From an uncultured Endomicrobiia bacterium (GTDB lineage Bacteria; Elusimicrobiota; Endomicrobiia; Endomicrobiales; Endomicrobiaceae): a stretch of DNA of 64,000 nt. The notes beneath the pieces were generated by a model, which saw only the letters and a list, made by a program, of their open reading frames with translations, was not told the DNA's origin and searched no databases. The DNA is taken from assembly GCA_938040055.1 (NCBI GenBank), contig CALHWY010000013.1, positions 186,001 through 250,000 on the forward strand. Direction: 5' to 3'. Shown piece by piece: positions 1 through 8,133 of this stretch. Every line of letters begins with the position of its first letter. Position 1 is the first letter of the stretch. The translations under genes and the position numbers were made by a program.

Positions 1-383
1 AGAACTCCTTTCAGATAATCTTCAACGGTAAGAACGTTTACGACAACGGCTTTCGAGTTGAACTTGCCGGCCGTGAGAAAACCTCTGTAAGCCTTTTTAT
101 CCGCAAAAATTATTCCGTTCGAACTTTCAATCTTTAAAGGAGGCTTTACCGTAAAACTTCCCATCTTAAAACCGCCTTCGCAAACCGCGATAACGGTCAT
201 TCCTTTTGTAAGCCTGAACTTTCTGTTGTCCGCGTCGCTAATCACAAACCCGTCGGTGGCCGCTACCGAAAAAGAAACGGCATCCGTTATTATGCCGACC
301 CTGATATTTTTTTTTGCCGCATACGCGTATACGGCAGGCGTAAAAAACAATAAAATAAAACAAATGATGAAAATCTTTTTCAA
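1..383 (-). CDS. SpoIID/LytB domain protein (3' part cut off by window edge)
   Basis: Only the first ~127 codons are inside the window; the gene runs off the left edge. The reading frame starts with a signal peptide (MKKIFIICFILLFF, then TPAVYA) and continues to YRGFL and VNVLTVEDYLKGVL, the hallmark of the SpoIID/LytB family (amidase-enhancer or peptidoglycan-processing proteins). I place the start at a TTG at 383 because the signal peptide begins there and AAGGACAGG lies just upstream; no ATG precedes the hydrophobic stretch. It begins 15 bases after the stop of the upstream beta-barrel gene, so the two are probably one transcript. In non-sporulating Gram-negatives such proteins are thought to act on cell-wall glycan; the exact role here is unknown. 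Confidence 0.8.
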   Translation of the reverse strand, partial: MKKIFIICFILLFFTPAVYAYAAKKNIRVGIITDAVSFSVAATDGFVISDADNRKFRLTKGMTVIAVCEGGFKMGSFTVKPPLKIESSNGIIFADKKAYRGFLTAGKFNSKAVVVNVLTVEDYLKGV

Positions 384-397
384 GAGCCTGTCCTTAA

Positions 398-1036
398 TCA
401 GAGCGTAAATCCGAATGAAACGCTGAATTTTCCGTAATCCATATCCGAGGTTTTGCCAAGAGCGTCTTTTACGGCGCCGCTGTTTACGCCGTATTTGCAT
501 TCGACGATAAAAGGCCGGTATACTATACCTATTCCCGCCGCGTAATAAAAACCGCCTTTTTCGATTGAAAATTTATCTTTAAATCCGCCGTCTCCGTAAA
601 AAAAATTATATCCGAACCGGCCGAACACATAAGCGTACAATCCGGGCTCCTGAGGCCATGATCTTACCTTTACGGACAAATACAGCGGAGCAAAACCGAA
701 TTTTCCGCAATAACCTTCCAGCGTTCTGGGAATCTGCACGGAAACGCCCGCGCCGGCGGCTATGTATTCATTGAGATATTTCATATATTCGGCCGCAAAA
801 GAAAGATGTTGCCCCGCGTCCGTGTTTTTTGTTTCCGGGCCGCCGATATTTTTATGAAAATTGCATTTTCCTCCGAAATCAAAAGAGGCTTTTATGTTTA
901 TCTCGCGCATCGGCAGAGAACTCCTTGACATTAAAACGGGAGATGAAAGAAGTTCAATTACTTCACAATAAATATCGGAGCAAAAAAAGAAAACCGCCAG
1001 CGCCGAAAATATAAAGATCCTATTGCGTCTTCCCAA
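398..1036 (-). CDS. Probable outer-membrane beta-barrel protein
   Basis: A 212-residue protein with an N-terminal signal sequence (RIFIFSALAVFFFCSDIYC) and alternating aromatic/polar strands in the second half (FGRFGYNFFYGDGG, FYYAAGIGIVYRP). It ends in KFSVSFGFTL, typical of a final barrel strand inserted by BamA. I chose the TTG at 1036 because an AGAGG sits 7 bases upstream and the signal peptide follows directly; longer versions in this frame would lie deep inside queH. It overlaps the end of queH by 17 bases and is followed closely by the SpoIID-like gene. I do not recognise a named family; a small porin-like or OmpW/OmpX-like barrel is an inference. Confidence 0.6.
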   Translation of the reverse strand: MGRRNRIFIFSALAVFFFCSDIYCEVIELLSSPVLMSRSSLPMREINIKASFDFGGKCNFHKNIGGPETKNTDAGQHLSFAAEYMKYLNEYIAAGAGVSVQIPRTLEGYCGKFGFAPLYLSVKVRSWPQEPGLYAYVFGRFGYNFFYGDGGFKDKFSIEKGGFYYAAGIGIVYRPFIVECKYGVNSGAVKDALGKTSDMDYGKFSVSFGFTL

Positions 1037-1556
1037 ATCCGAACCTCTCTTTATACGATTTAGCGCAGCCGCAATACTTCTGAATATAGTATCCTTCTTT
1101 TCTGAGCCGGTTTTTGCCCTCATAAAAGCCGGGTCTGAAATCGGCATATAAAAAATTCACGCCGTTTTTCGCGGCAATTTCCCTGCCGCAGCGCGCGATC
1201 ATATCATGTTTTTGATAGGGGCTTGATAAAAGAGATGTGGTAAACAGCCCGAAACCGTTATTTCTTGCAAACGCGGAAGCTTTCGCAAGCCTTATTTGAT
1301 AGCAAAATCCGCAGTTTTCCCCTCCGCCGGCAAGCCACTTGCCGTAATCGTATACAAAACCGGTTTCTTCAAAAAAACTTATCCCCAGAGATTGGGCGTA
1401 TTTTACTGCGGCGCTTCTCCTGTTTTCATATTCCCGCAAATCGTAAATATTAGGATTATACCAGTAAAAAGATATGTCAAAATCATCCCGTAAAATTTTT
1501 ACCGCGGAAGCCGAACACGGAGCGCAGCATATATGCAATAAAAGTCTGCGCTTCAT
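1020..1556 (-). CDS. queH: Epoxyqueuosine reductase QueH
   Basis: QueH (formerly DUF208) performs the last step of queuosine tRNA modification, reducing epoxyqueuosine to queuosine; it replaces the cobalamin-dependent QueG. The 178-residue protein shows the family's cysteines in order: HICCAPC at residues 8-14, CGFCYQIRL near the middle, and KYCGCAKSYKERF near the end, plus the YNPNI and TTSLLSSPYQKHD motifs. The ATG at 1556 overlaps the ruvB stop as ATGA and is chosen over an in-frame start 18 bases upstream. It is the fifth gene of the yebC-ruvCAB transcript. No other queuosine gene is in this window. Confidence 0.92.
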   Translation of the reverse strand: MKRRLLLHICCAPCSASAVKILRDDFDISFYWYNPNIYDLREYENRRSAAVKYAQSLGISFFEETGFVYDYGKWLAGGGENCGFCYQIRLAKASAFARNNGFGLFTTSLLSSPYQKHDMIARCGREIAAKNGVNFLYADFRPGFYEGKNRLRKEGYYIQKYCGCAKSYKERFGFGKTQ

Positions 1557-2575
1557 AAAAGCTCTCTCCGGCAATTATGCAAAGGCTCGACGCCTATATG
1601 CTTATATCCGGCCTCCGTTACAATTCTTCCCCTTGGCGTTCTTGCTATAAAACCTGACTGTATCAGATAAGGCTCGTAAACATCCGTGATGGTATCGGGC
1701 TCTTCCGATACGGCGACGGCCAGAGTATCAACGCCTACCGGCCCGCCCGCGAATTTATTTATCATGGTCGTCAAAAGCAGCCTGTCCATTTTATCAAGGC
1801 CGGCGCTGTCGACTTCAAGAGCGTCCAAAGCTTTCCGGGCGACCGAACGAGTGACTTTCCCTTCGCCGACTTGGGCGAAATCCCTTACTCTTTTTAAAAG
1901 CCTGTTTACAATTCTCGGCGTGCCTCGCGAACGCCTGGCAATTTCCTCTCCGGCATCATCATCAATATCTATATTCATTATAATGCCCGAACGTTTCACT
2001 ATATGCACCAGTTCCTTTGTTCCGTAAAAATCAAGATGCCCTATAATTCCAAATCTGTCTCTCAAAGGGCTTGACAAAAGACCCGCGCGCGTAGTCGCCC
2101 CGACCAGCGTAAATCTGGGCACCGGAAGTTTTATCGTTTTGGCCGAAGGGCCCTGGCCTATAATAATGTCCAGCTCAAAGTCTTCCATAGCCGGATAAAG
2201 AGCTTCCTCAACCAGATGATTCATTCTATGTATCTCATCTATAAAGAAAACGTCGCCTTCAGATAAATTGGTCAAAATGGCGGCCAAATCGCCCACTCTT
2301 TCAAGAACCGGCCCGGATGTTATTCTAAGATTGCCGCCCATTTCTTTCGCGATAATGTGGGACAATGTGGTCTTTCCGAGTCCGGGAGGGGCATAAAACA
2401 GGCAATGATCAAGCGCTTCCCCCCTTTTTTTAGCGGCTTCAATGAAAACTTTGAGATTATCTTTTAATTTATCCTGTCCGACGAAGTCATCCAGAGACTG
2501 GGGCCTGAGGGTATTTTCGATTCTGTCCTCTTCCATCAGCCGCGACGCCTCCAAAATCCTTTCACTATCTTCCAT
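1553..2575 (-). CDS. ruvB: Holliday junction branch-migration helicase RuvB
   Basis: RuvB is the hexameric AAA+ motor that drives Holliday-junction branch migration on a RuvA scaffold. The 340-residue protein has the usual length and all core parts: Walker A APPGLGKTT at ~62-70, Walker B FFIDEIHRM at ~113, sensor I GATTRAGLLSSPLRDRFG, and the C-terminal winged helix with YEPYLIQSGFIARTPRGR. It starts 8 bases after ruvA and overlaps queH by 4 bases. Confidence 0.98.
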   Translation of the reverse strand: MEDSERILEASRLMEEDRIENTLRPQSLDDFVGQDKLKDNLKVFIEAAKKRGEALDHCLFYAPPGLGKTTLSHIIAKEMGGNLRITSGPVLERVGDLAAILTNLSEGDVFFIDEIHRMNHLVEEALYPAMEDFELDIIIGQGPSAKTIKLPVPRFTLVGATTRAGLLSSPLRDRFGIIGHLDFYGTKELVHIVKRSGIIMNIDIDDDAGEEIARRSRGTPRIVNRLLKRVRDFAQVGEGKVTRSVARKALDALEVDSAGLDKMDRLLLTTMINKFAGGPVGVDTLAVAVSEEPDTITDVYEPYLIQSGFIARTPRGRIVTEAGYKHIGVEPLHNCRRELL

Positions 2576-2583
2576 ATTTCATC

Positions 2584-3201
2584 CTATATTTCCCGCAAAG
2601 CTTTTTTTATCAGATCTTCGACTTTTATATTTTCATTTTCACGGTAAACTTTGTTCACGGCATTTCTCGCCTGGGACTGCTTATAACCCAAAGCCACAAG
2701 CCCGGCGGCCGCCTCCTCGGAGACAGCGCTTTCCAAAACAGGCGCAACGGCGGACCATTTTTGTTCGCCGCTTATATTTACCGACGCGATTTTCTCTTTC
2801 AGGGAAGAGATAAGTTTGTCGGCCGTCTTTTTGGTAAACCCGAAAATATCATGAAGCATTTCAGTATTTTTCAACAATACCGCGCTTTTAAAATCCGCAG
2901 GCGATTTTGATATTTTATCCATATACTCCATGGCTTTTTTCGCTCCGGTTGCGGGAACTTCTTCTTTTATAAAAACATAGAGCTCTCTTTCTTCGCGAGA
3001 AAGAAAACCGTAAAGATAAATAACTCCGCCGTACATTCCCGAAACGGCTTCGGCGACGTAAACTTTTATAAAACCGCCCGCGTCCGGAAGTTTTTCAAAA
3101 GAAGAAAAGGCCATAGAAATCTTATATCCTATGCCGTTGACATCGACGACTATTCCGTCCGCGCTTTTCGAATCCAGAATTCCGCTCACATAATCTATCA
3201 T
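2584..3201 (-). CDS. ruvA: Holliday junction protein RuvA
   Basis: RuvA tetramers bind the four-way junction and load RuvB. The 205-residue sequence has the N-terminal OB fold (MIDYVSGILDSK, VDVNGIGYKISM), the helix-hairpin-helix region (DIFGFTKKTADKLISSLKEKI) and the C-terminal RuvB-binding helices (AAAGLVALGYKQSQARNAV). The second hairpin and inter-domain parts are somewhat diverged but the architecture is intact. ATG overlaps the ruvC stop by 4 bases, so the two are probably translationally coupled. Confidence 0.95.
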   Translation of the reverse strand: MIDYVSGILDSKSADGIVVDVNGIGYKISMAFSSFEKLPDAGGFIKVYVAEAVSGMYGGVIYLYGFLSREERELYVFIKEEVPATGAKKAMEYMDKISKSPADFKSAVLLKNTEMLHDIFGFTKKTADKLISSLKEKIASVNISGEQKWSAVAPVLESAVSEEAAAGLVALGYKQSQARNAVNKVYRENENIKVEDLIKKALREI

Positions 3202-3680
3202 TTAAATATCCTTACGGTGTTTACATGGCATATGGCCATGGCAAGAGCGTCCGCCGCATCGTCGGGCCTGGGTATCTCTTTAAGCCTTAGCACAGTTTTA
3301 ACCATATGCTGCATTTGATGTTTATCCGCAGAGCCGTACCCGGTCAAAGATATTTTTACGCTGCGGGGATTATATTCAAACAAAGGTATGCCGTTAAGGG
3401 CAACCGTCAAAACAATGGCGCCTCTGGCCTGTCCCACCAGGGCCACGGACGCGGATTTCTTTAAAAAGAAAAGCTGCTCTACGGCAACATTGTCCGGCTT
3501 ATAGGCGTCTATAAGCCGCTGAAGAGCTGCATTGATATTGTGTAATCTTTCCGACAGGGTTTCGGCGGGCTTTGTATGTATGCACCCATACTGCAAAGGA
3601 ACGATCTTGTCTCTGGACTGCGCGGAAATTACTCCCCATCCCGTAAGAGAAAGCCCCGGATCAATTCCTAAAACTATCAT
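3198..3680 (-). CDS. ruvC: Crossover junction endonuclease RuvC
   Basis: RuvC resolves Holliday junctions by paired nicks. The 160-residue RNase H-like protein keeps the four acidic catalytic residues: D7 (GIDPG), E68 (AVEQL), D141 and D144 (DDAADALA). Length is normal. It follows yebC by 23 bases and overlaps ruvA. Confidence 0.96.
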   Translation of the reverse strand: MIVLGIDPGLSLTGWGVISAQSRDKIVPLQYGCIHTKPAETLSERLHNINAALQRLIDAYKPDNVAVEQLFFLKKSASVALVGQARGAIVLTVALNGIPLFEYNPRSVKISLTGYGSADKHQMQHMVKTVLRLKEIPRPDDAADALAMAICHVNTVRIFK

Positions 3681-3703
3681 TCAGAGGCTCCCGTTGCCAT
3701 CAA

Positions 3704-4459
3704 TCAAACTCCCAGCTTTTCCATATCTTCTTTTGGTATATCGAAATTGGCATAAACGTTTTTTACGTCATCATGCTCTTCCAGGGCATCCATAAGTTTC
3801 AACATGCTTTTCGCTTCGTCCCCTGAGAGTTTTATGTATGTCTGGGGAATAAGAGTCACTTCCGCCGCAGAAACGGCTATGTTTTTCTCTTTAAAAGCGT
3901 TTTTCACTTTTTCCAGATCTTCGGCGGCCGTTGTAATTTCATAATCATCGCTGTCGGAACCGCTCTCAAAATCTTCCGCTCCGGCCTCCAAAGCCGCCGT
4001 CATTACGGCGTCTTCGTCTCCGGCGCTTTTTTCAACGGTAATAAAACCTTTTTTATCAAACATCCAGCCTACGCAGCCCGTTTCTCCCAGACTTCCGGAA
4101 TGGCTTGAAAACATTTTTCTGATTTCGGAAGCCGTTCTGTTTTTATTGTCGGTAGTGGCTTCTACTATCAAAGCCACGCCCGCCGGCCCGTAACCTTCAT
4201 AAACCATTTCTTCATAAATCGCTCCCGGAATCTCGCCGGCTCCTCTCTGGATGGCTTTCTTTATGTTATCCTGGGGCATATTGACTTCTTTTGCGTCTTC
4301 AACGGCTTTTCTTAAACGCGCGTTGTTTTCTATTATTGATCCGCCCTCTTTTGTCGCAACGACTATTTCCCTGATTATTTTCGTAAACGCTTTTCCTTTT
4401 TTAGCGTCGGTAATGGCTTTTTTATGCTTTATGCTTGCCCATTTATTATGACCTGACAT
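3704..4459 (-). CDS. yebC: YebC/PmpR family protein
   Basis: A 251-residue YebC/PmpR protein: it begins SGHNKWASIKHKK and carries the family signatures MPQDNIKKAIQRG and YEGYGPAGVALIVE. Members have been described as transcriptional regulators and, more recently, as factors that help ribosomes at difficult (for example polyproline) sequences. I prefer the second of two adjacent ATGs (4459), which stands 7 bases from the AGGAG box. It is the first gene of the yebC-ruvC-ruvA-ruvB-queH run and has its own promoter at 4497-4524; yebC next to ruvC is a common arrangement. Confidence 0.95.
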   Translation of the reverse strand: MSGHNKWASIKHKKAITDAKKGKAFTKIIREIVVATKEGGSIIENNARLRKAVEDAKEVNMPQDNIKKAIQRGAGEIPGAIYEEMVYEGYGPAGVALIVEATTDNKNRTASEIRKMFSSHSGSLGETGCVGWMFDKKGFITVEKSAGDEDAVMTAALEAGAEDFESGSDSDDYEITTAAEDLEKVKNAFKEKNIAVSAAEVTLIPQTYIKLSGDEAKSMLKLMDALEEHDDVKNVYANFDIPKEDMEKLGV

Positions 4460-4496
4460 CATCGTGCTCCTGTATTTTAAATTTTATTTCCGCCTT

Positions 4497-4524
4497 ATTA
4501 TACAAATTAATAATCCAAGACAAA
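4497..4524 (-). promoter_or_regulatory. Sigma-70 promoter of yebC-ruvCAB-queH
   Basis: The -10 box is a perfect TATAAT (4502-4497 on the minus strand), with TTTGTC or TTGTCT 16 or 15 bases upstream. It shares the 19-base core TATTAATTTGTATAATAAG with the rimP promoter at 56816-56834. The -35 side lies inside the end of the upstream MORN-repeat gene. Transcription would start about 30 bases before yebC. Confidence 0.65.
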
Positions 4525-5427
4525 AATCAGTTTCCCCTGCGCGCTGTAAGCTTTCCTTTTAAGTTTTTTCCCTTTTTTGTAAATATCGATATATATGGGA
4601 TGGACGGAATTATTATTGCTGAATATTTTGGTTTCTCCCTCCTGCGCGTCGTTGACGTAATTGGCTATCATCTGAATACTGCCGTCTTCATAGTATTTCT
4701 TCGAAATGCCTTCAAGTTTATTCATGCTGTAATTATATTCCGCAAGCAGAACGCCGGCGGGATCAAACTCCCGCCGGTATCCCTCTTTTCTGCCGTTCAT
4801 ATATTCCGTTACAGTTTTTATTTTGCCGTTTACGTAATACTCCTTGCACTGCCCGTTCAAATCCCCGTACTGATATTCCGAAGTCGACAGCAGAGTACCG
4901 GTATCGGAATATTTCTTCAAAGTTCCGTTCAAAAGCCCGTTGGCATAAACGGAGTCTTCTTTTATATTGCCGTTAGCGTAATATTCTTTAACCGGACCGT
5001 TAAGTTCTCCCGCCTTATAGTTTTTTACCCAAGCTACGCTTTTGTCGGGATAATATTCCTTAATAATTCCTTCAAGTTTGCCGGCATTATAATTTAATTC
5101 GGCGGCCACGCTCCCGCCGTCATAATATTGCACGACAAGCCCGTCGGGTATTTTGCCTTCAAAAGAGCGCCCGCCGTTTTCGTCAATAAGCTCCATGGCG
5201 AAAATTTCGGCGTCGTCCGTAGAAACGTATTTATAACCTTTTACTTCGCCGTCTTCATTTCTGCCAAGCTCCACTTTTTTTGCGCTTATGACAGGCCCGT
5301 CGGAAGCCACCTGATCCCCGGGGACAAGGTTTTCAAACGCGTTTTTTTCCGCGGACAACGCGCATGAAAACATAAAAACAAAACACAAAAACGCAGGCAA
5401 TAAATTTAAAATTCCGCGGCTGTTCAT
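4507..5427 (-). CDS. Secreted MORN-variant repeat protein at the end of the atp operon
   Basis: A 306-residue exported protein. The N-terminus is a signal peptide (LLPAFLCFVFMFSCALSA) with a weak lipobox-like MFSC, so it is either a lipoprotein or cut after ALSA. From ~residue 95 to 290 it is built of about eight 20-23-residue repeats of the pattern G-x-hKEYY-x-N/D-G-x-I (KEYYPDKSV, KEYYANGNIK, KKYSDTGTL, KEYYVNGKIK), the MORN_2/YwqK-type antitoxin-like repeat. No function can be assigned. Its ATG overlaps the atpC stop as ATGA, so it is translated with the ATP synthase genes. A link to ATP synthase is only suggested by position. Confidence 0.7.
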   Translation of the reverse strand: MNSRGILNLLPAFLCFVFMFSCALSAEKNAFENLVPGDQVASDGPVISAKKVELGRNEDGEVKGYKYVSTDDAEIFAMELIDENGGRSFEGKIPDGLVVQYYDGGSVAAELNYNAGKLEGIIKEYYPDKSVAWVKNYKAGELNGPVKEYYANGNIKEDSVYANGLLNGTLKKYSDTGTLLSTSEYQYGDLNGQCKEYYVNGKIKTVTEYMNGRKEGYRREFDPAGVLLAEYNYSMNKLEGISKKYYEDGSIQMIANYVNDAQEGETKIFSNNNSVHPIYIDIYKKGKKLKRKAYSAQGKLIFVLDY

Positions 5428-5840
5428 AATTTTTTCCTTTTAACCCCCACATTCGATTTCAGTTCAAATACCGCTTTTTTAAGCTGGGACTCCACTATGG
5501 ACATATCAACTGAATTTTTTTTCTTTTCTTTCATTTCTCTGGCCAGTTTCATCGCCTGCTCGATTTTATATTTATTGGCTTCATCGGCCGGCACGGCGAA
5601 TTCCGCAACGACGTTAACATGATTTTCGGATATTTCCGCAAAGCCGCCCGTCACAGTAATCTTTTTTATGCCTTCCGTAAAAGAAATCAAAATATCTCCG
5701 TGTTTAAGTTTCGTGACAAGGTTGGTGTGTCCGGGAAGCACGGTTATCATTCCGGAGGATGTAGGAAAAGAAACGGATAAAATCTCTCCTCTGAAAGCGC
5801 TTCCTTCCGGCGACAGTATTTCAAGTTCGAACCTGCTCAT
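5424..5840 (-). CDS. atpC: ATP synthase epsilon subunit
   Basis: The epsilon subunit is part of the F1 central stalk and modulates ATP hydrolysis. The 138-residue protein has the N-terminal beta-sandwich (FELEILSPEGSAFRGEI, GMITVLPGHTNLVTKLKHG) and the C-terminal helical hairpin. It lies 9 bases after atpD and overlaps the MORN gene. Confidence 0.95.
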   Translation of the reverse strand: MSRFELEILSPEGSAFRGEILSVSFPTSSGMITVLPGHTNLVTKLKHGDILISFTEGIKKITVTGGFAEISENHVNVVAEFAVPADEANKYKIEQAMKLAREMKEKKKNSVDMSIVESQLKKAVFELKSNVGVKRKKL

Positions 5841-5849
5841 TTATCCGCC

Positions 5850-7286
5850 TTAAATCTTTCTTTTTTCCGAAGAAACTCCGGTTTTTTCCGCCTTCTCGAC
5901 GGCTTCTTCAATCGTGCCCACCATATAAAAAGCCTGCTCAGGCAAAGAGTCATGCTTTCCTTCTATAATTTCTTTAAAGCCCCTTACGGTATCTTCCGCC
6001 TTAACATATCTTCCTTCAAGGCCGGTAAAAGTTTCGGCGACAAACATCGGCTGGGTCAAAAATCTCTGAATCTTTCTCGCCCTTGAAACAATCAGCTTGT
6101 CTTCGTCGGAAAGTTCGTCCATGCCCAAAATGGCTATTATATCCTGCAAATCTTTGTATTTCTGCAATATTTTTTTTACCGACATCGCCACATTATAATG
6201 TTCTTCTCCCACAGCATTGGGATCCAGCAGTCTGGAAGAAGAAGTCAGAGGGTTTACGGCAGGGTAAAGACCTTGTTCCATAATAGATCTGTCCAGGGTA
6301 AGAGTCGCGTCCAAATGGGCAAAAATGGCCACCGGAGCGGGATCCGTATAGTCGTCGGCCGGAACATAAACCGCCTGAACGGAAGTTACCGAACCTTTAT
6401 TCGTGGAAGTTATCCTTTCCTGTAGATCTCCCATATCCTGCGCAAGATTGGGCTGGTATCCGACCGCGGAAGGCATTCTTCCCAAAAGAGCCGACACTTC
6501 GCTTCCAGCCTGCGCAAACCTAAAAATATTATCGATAAAAAGAAGAACGTCCTCTCCTTTTTCATCCCGGAAATACTCCGACATTGACATGGCGGTCAAA
6601 GCGACCCTCATTCTGTTTCCGGGCGGCTCGTTCATCTGCCCGAACACCAAAACGGTTTTATCCATAACTTCGGATTCGACCATTTCCGTCCATAAATCCG
6701 TTCCCTCTCTGGTTCTTTCCCCGACTCCCGCAAAAACCGAATGTCCTTTGTGAACCGTGGCTATATTTCTGATAAGCTCCTTAACGATAACGGTTTTTCC
6801 TACGCCGGCGCCTCCGAAAATGCCGATTTTGCCGCCCTTGGTAAACGGAGAAATCAAATCAATGACTTTTAAACCGGTCTCAAGCATCTCGGGAGTGGTT
6901 TTCTGTTGCGCAAATGAAGGAGGCCTTCTGTGAATGGGATATCTTTTGACGGACGGATCAATGTCTCCGAGCGCGTCTATAGGATTTCCCAAAACGTTAA
7001 AGATTCTTCCGAGCGTTTTTTCCCCTACGGGAACCATAATGGGAGCGAAAGTTCTGACGGCTTTCATTCCCCTTTTCATCGCGTCGGTAGAGCCCATGGC
7101 TATCGTCCTGACTTCGGAATTTTCCATTTCAAACATGGTTTCAAGGGTCAAATCGCTTCCGCCGGGCATTTTGACGGTTAAAGCTTCATAAATTTCCGGA
7201 ACTCCGTCTTCAAATCTGACATCGACAACCGCCCCCTGGATTCTTATTATGCAACCCTGCGCGTTTTGTTTTTGATTGTTATCCAT
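5850..7286 (-). CDS. atpD: ATP synthase beta subunit
   Basis: Catalytic subunit of F1. The 478-residue protein has Walker A GGAGVGKTV, the GERTREG motif, LLFIDNIFRF and ALLGRMPSAVGYQP, all diagnostic of F-type beta. I start at the ATG at 7286 (MDNNQKQNAQG), one base past the atpG stop, and not at the longer in-frame version that overlaps atpG. The first ten residues are unusually polar, the rest is of standard length. Confidence 0.98.
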   Translation of the reverse strand: MDNNQKQNAQGCIIRIQGAVVDVRFEDGVPEIYEALTVKMPGGSDLTLETMFEMENSEVRTIAMGSTDAMKRGMKAVRTFAPIMVPVGEKTLGRIFNVLGNPIDALGDIDPSVKRYPIHRRPPSFAQQKTTPEMLETGLKVIDLISPFTKGGKIGIFGGAGVGKTVIVKELIRNIATVHKGHSVFAGVGERTREGTDLWTEMVESEVMDKTVLVFGQMNEPPGNRMRVALTAMSMSEYFRDEKGEDVLLFIDNIFRFAQAGSEVSALLGRMPSAVGYQPNLAQDMGDLQERITSTNKGSVTSVQAVYVPADDYTDPAPVAIFAHLDATLTLDRSIMEQGLYPAVNPLTSSSRLLDPNAVGEEHYNVAMSVKKILQKYKDLQDIIAILGMDELSDEDKLIVSRARKIQRFLTQPMFVAETFTGLEGRYVKAEDTVRGFKEIIEGKHDSLPEQAFYMVGTIEEAVEKAEKTGVSSEKRKI

Positions 7287-7287
7287 T

Positions 7288-8133
7288 TTACATTCCCTGT
7301 TGTCCGTTGGCAAGATCCAAAATTTCGTTCGTGATCTTCTCCTGCCTGGACTTATTATATATATTAGTCAGTGTCAAAGCTATTTCGTCCGCGTTTTCCC
7401 TGGCGTTTTTCATTGCGGTCATTCTTGCGGACTGTTCGCAAGCGTAGGCATTCATCAGCGCGCCGAAAAATTCCGCTTCAAAATAATACGGCAGCAAATC
7501 GGTCAGCACCTGAGCGGGCGACGGCTCAAAAATATAGTCTATTTCGTTTTTAACGAATTTTTTATCCGGTTTTACCGGAAAAATCTCCGCGGCAACGGCT
7601 TCCTGGACAAGCATATTCTTAAAAGCGGTATACACTGCGCTTACCGCGACGACCTCTCCCGAAAGATAAAATTTTTTCGCTATTTCTATCATCGGGTATA
7701 TGTCTTCATATCCGGGAAAAGCGGAGCCCATATCGAATGAAGCCAGAACATTATATTTATGCTTAATTGCATTGTTAACCGCTTTTTTCCCTATGGCGAC
7801 GACATAATCGTCTTTGGAAGCGTAAGAATGAAATTTCTTTAAAAGATTCACCACAAGGCCGCCCGCCAATCCTTTGTCGGGAGAAATAACGTATATCAAT
7901 TTTTTCCCTTTTTTTTCTTTGGCAAACATTTCTATGCCGTCGGATAAATCTTTATCGGTAAGAATCCTCTGCACCACTTCCCTGATTTTGTCCGCATACG
8001 GATTATGTTTTTCAACGCAAGTCTGGGCCTTGCGTATCTTGGACGCGGCTATCATTTCCATAGCTTTTGTAATCTGGGCTATGCTTTGCGAAGTTTTTAT
8101 TCTTTTTTTAAGCTGTTGGAGATTGTGAGCCAT
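7288..8133 (-). CDS. atpG: ATP synthase gamma subunit
   Basis: Rotor shaft of F1, 281 residues. The conserved N-terminal helix (KKRIKTSQSIAQITKAMEMIAASKIRKAQ) and C-terminal helix (AMKNARENADEIALTLTNIYNKSRQEKITNEI) are both present; the middle Rossmann-like part begins with VISPDKGLAGGLV. Its start overlaps the 3' end of atpA by 26 bases. Confidence 0.97.
   Translation of the reverse strand: MAHNLQQLKKRIKTSQSIAQITKAMEMIAASKIRKAQTCVEKHNPYADKIREVVQRILTDKDLSDGIEMFAKEKKGKKLIYVISPDKGLAGGLVVNLLKKFHSYASKDDYVVAIGKKAVNNAIKHKYNVLASFDMGSAFPGYEDIYPMIEIAKKFYLSGEVVAVSAVYTAFKNMLVQEAVAAEIFPVKPDKKFVKNEIDYIFEPSPAQVLTDLLPYYFEAEFFGALMNAYACEQSARMTAMKNARENADEIALTLTNIYNKSRQEKITNEILDLANGQQGM

Noticed and set aside
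4435..5097. 220-codon plus-strand frame opposite the MORN gene
   Set aside because: Hydrophobic artefact of the complementary strand; no homology pattern.
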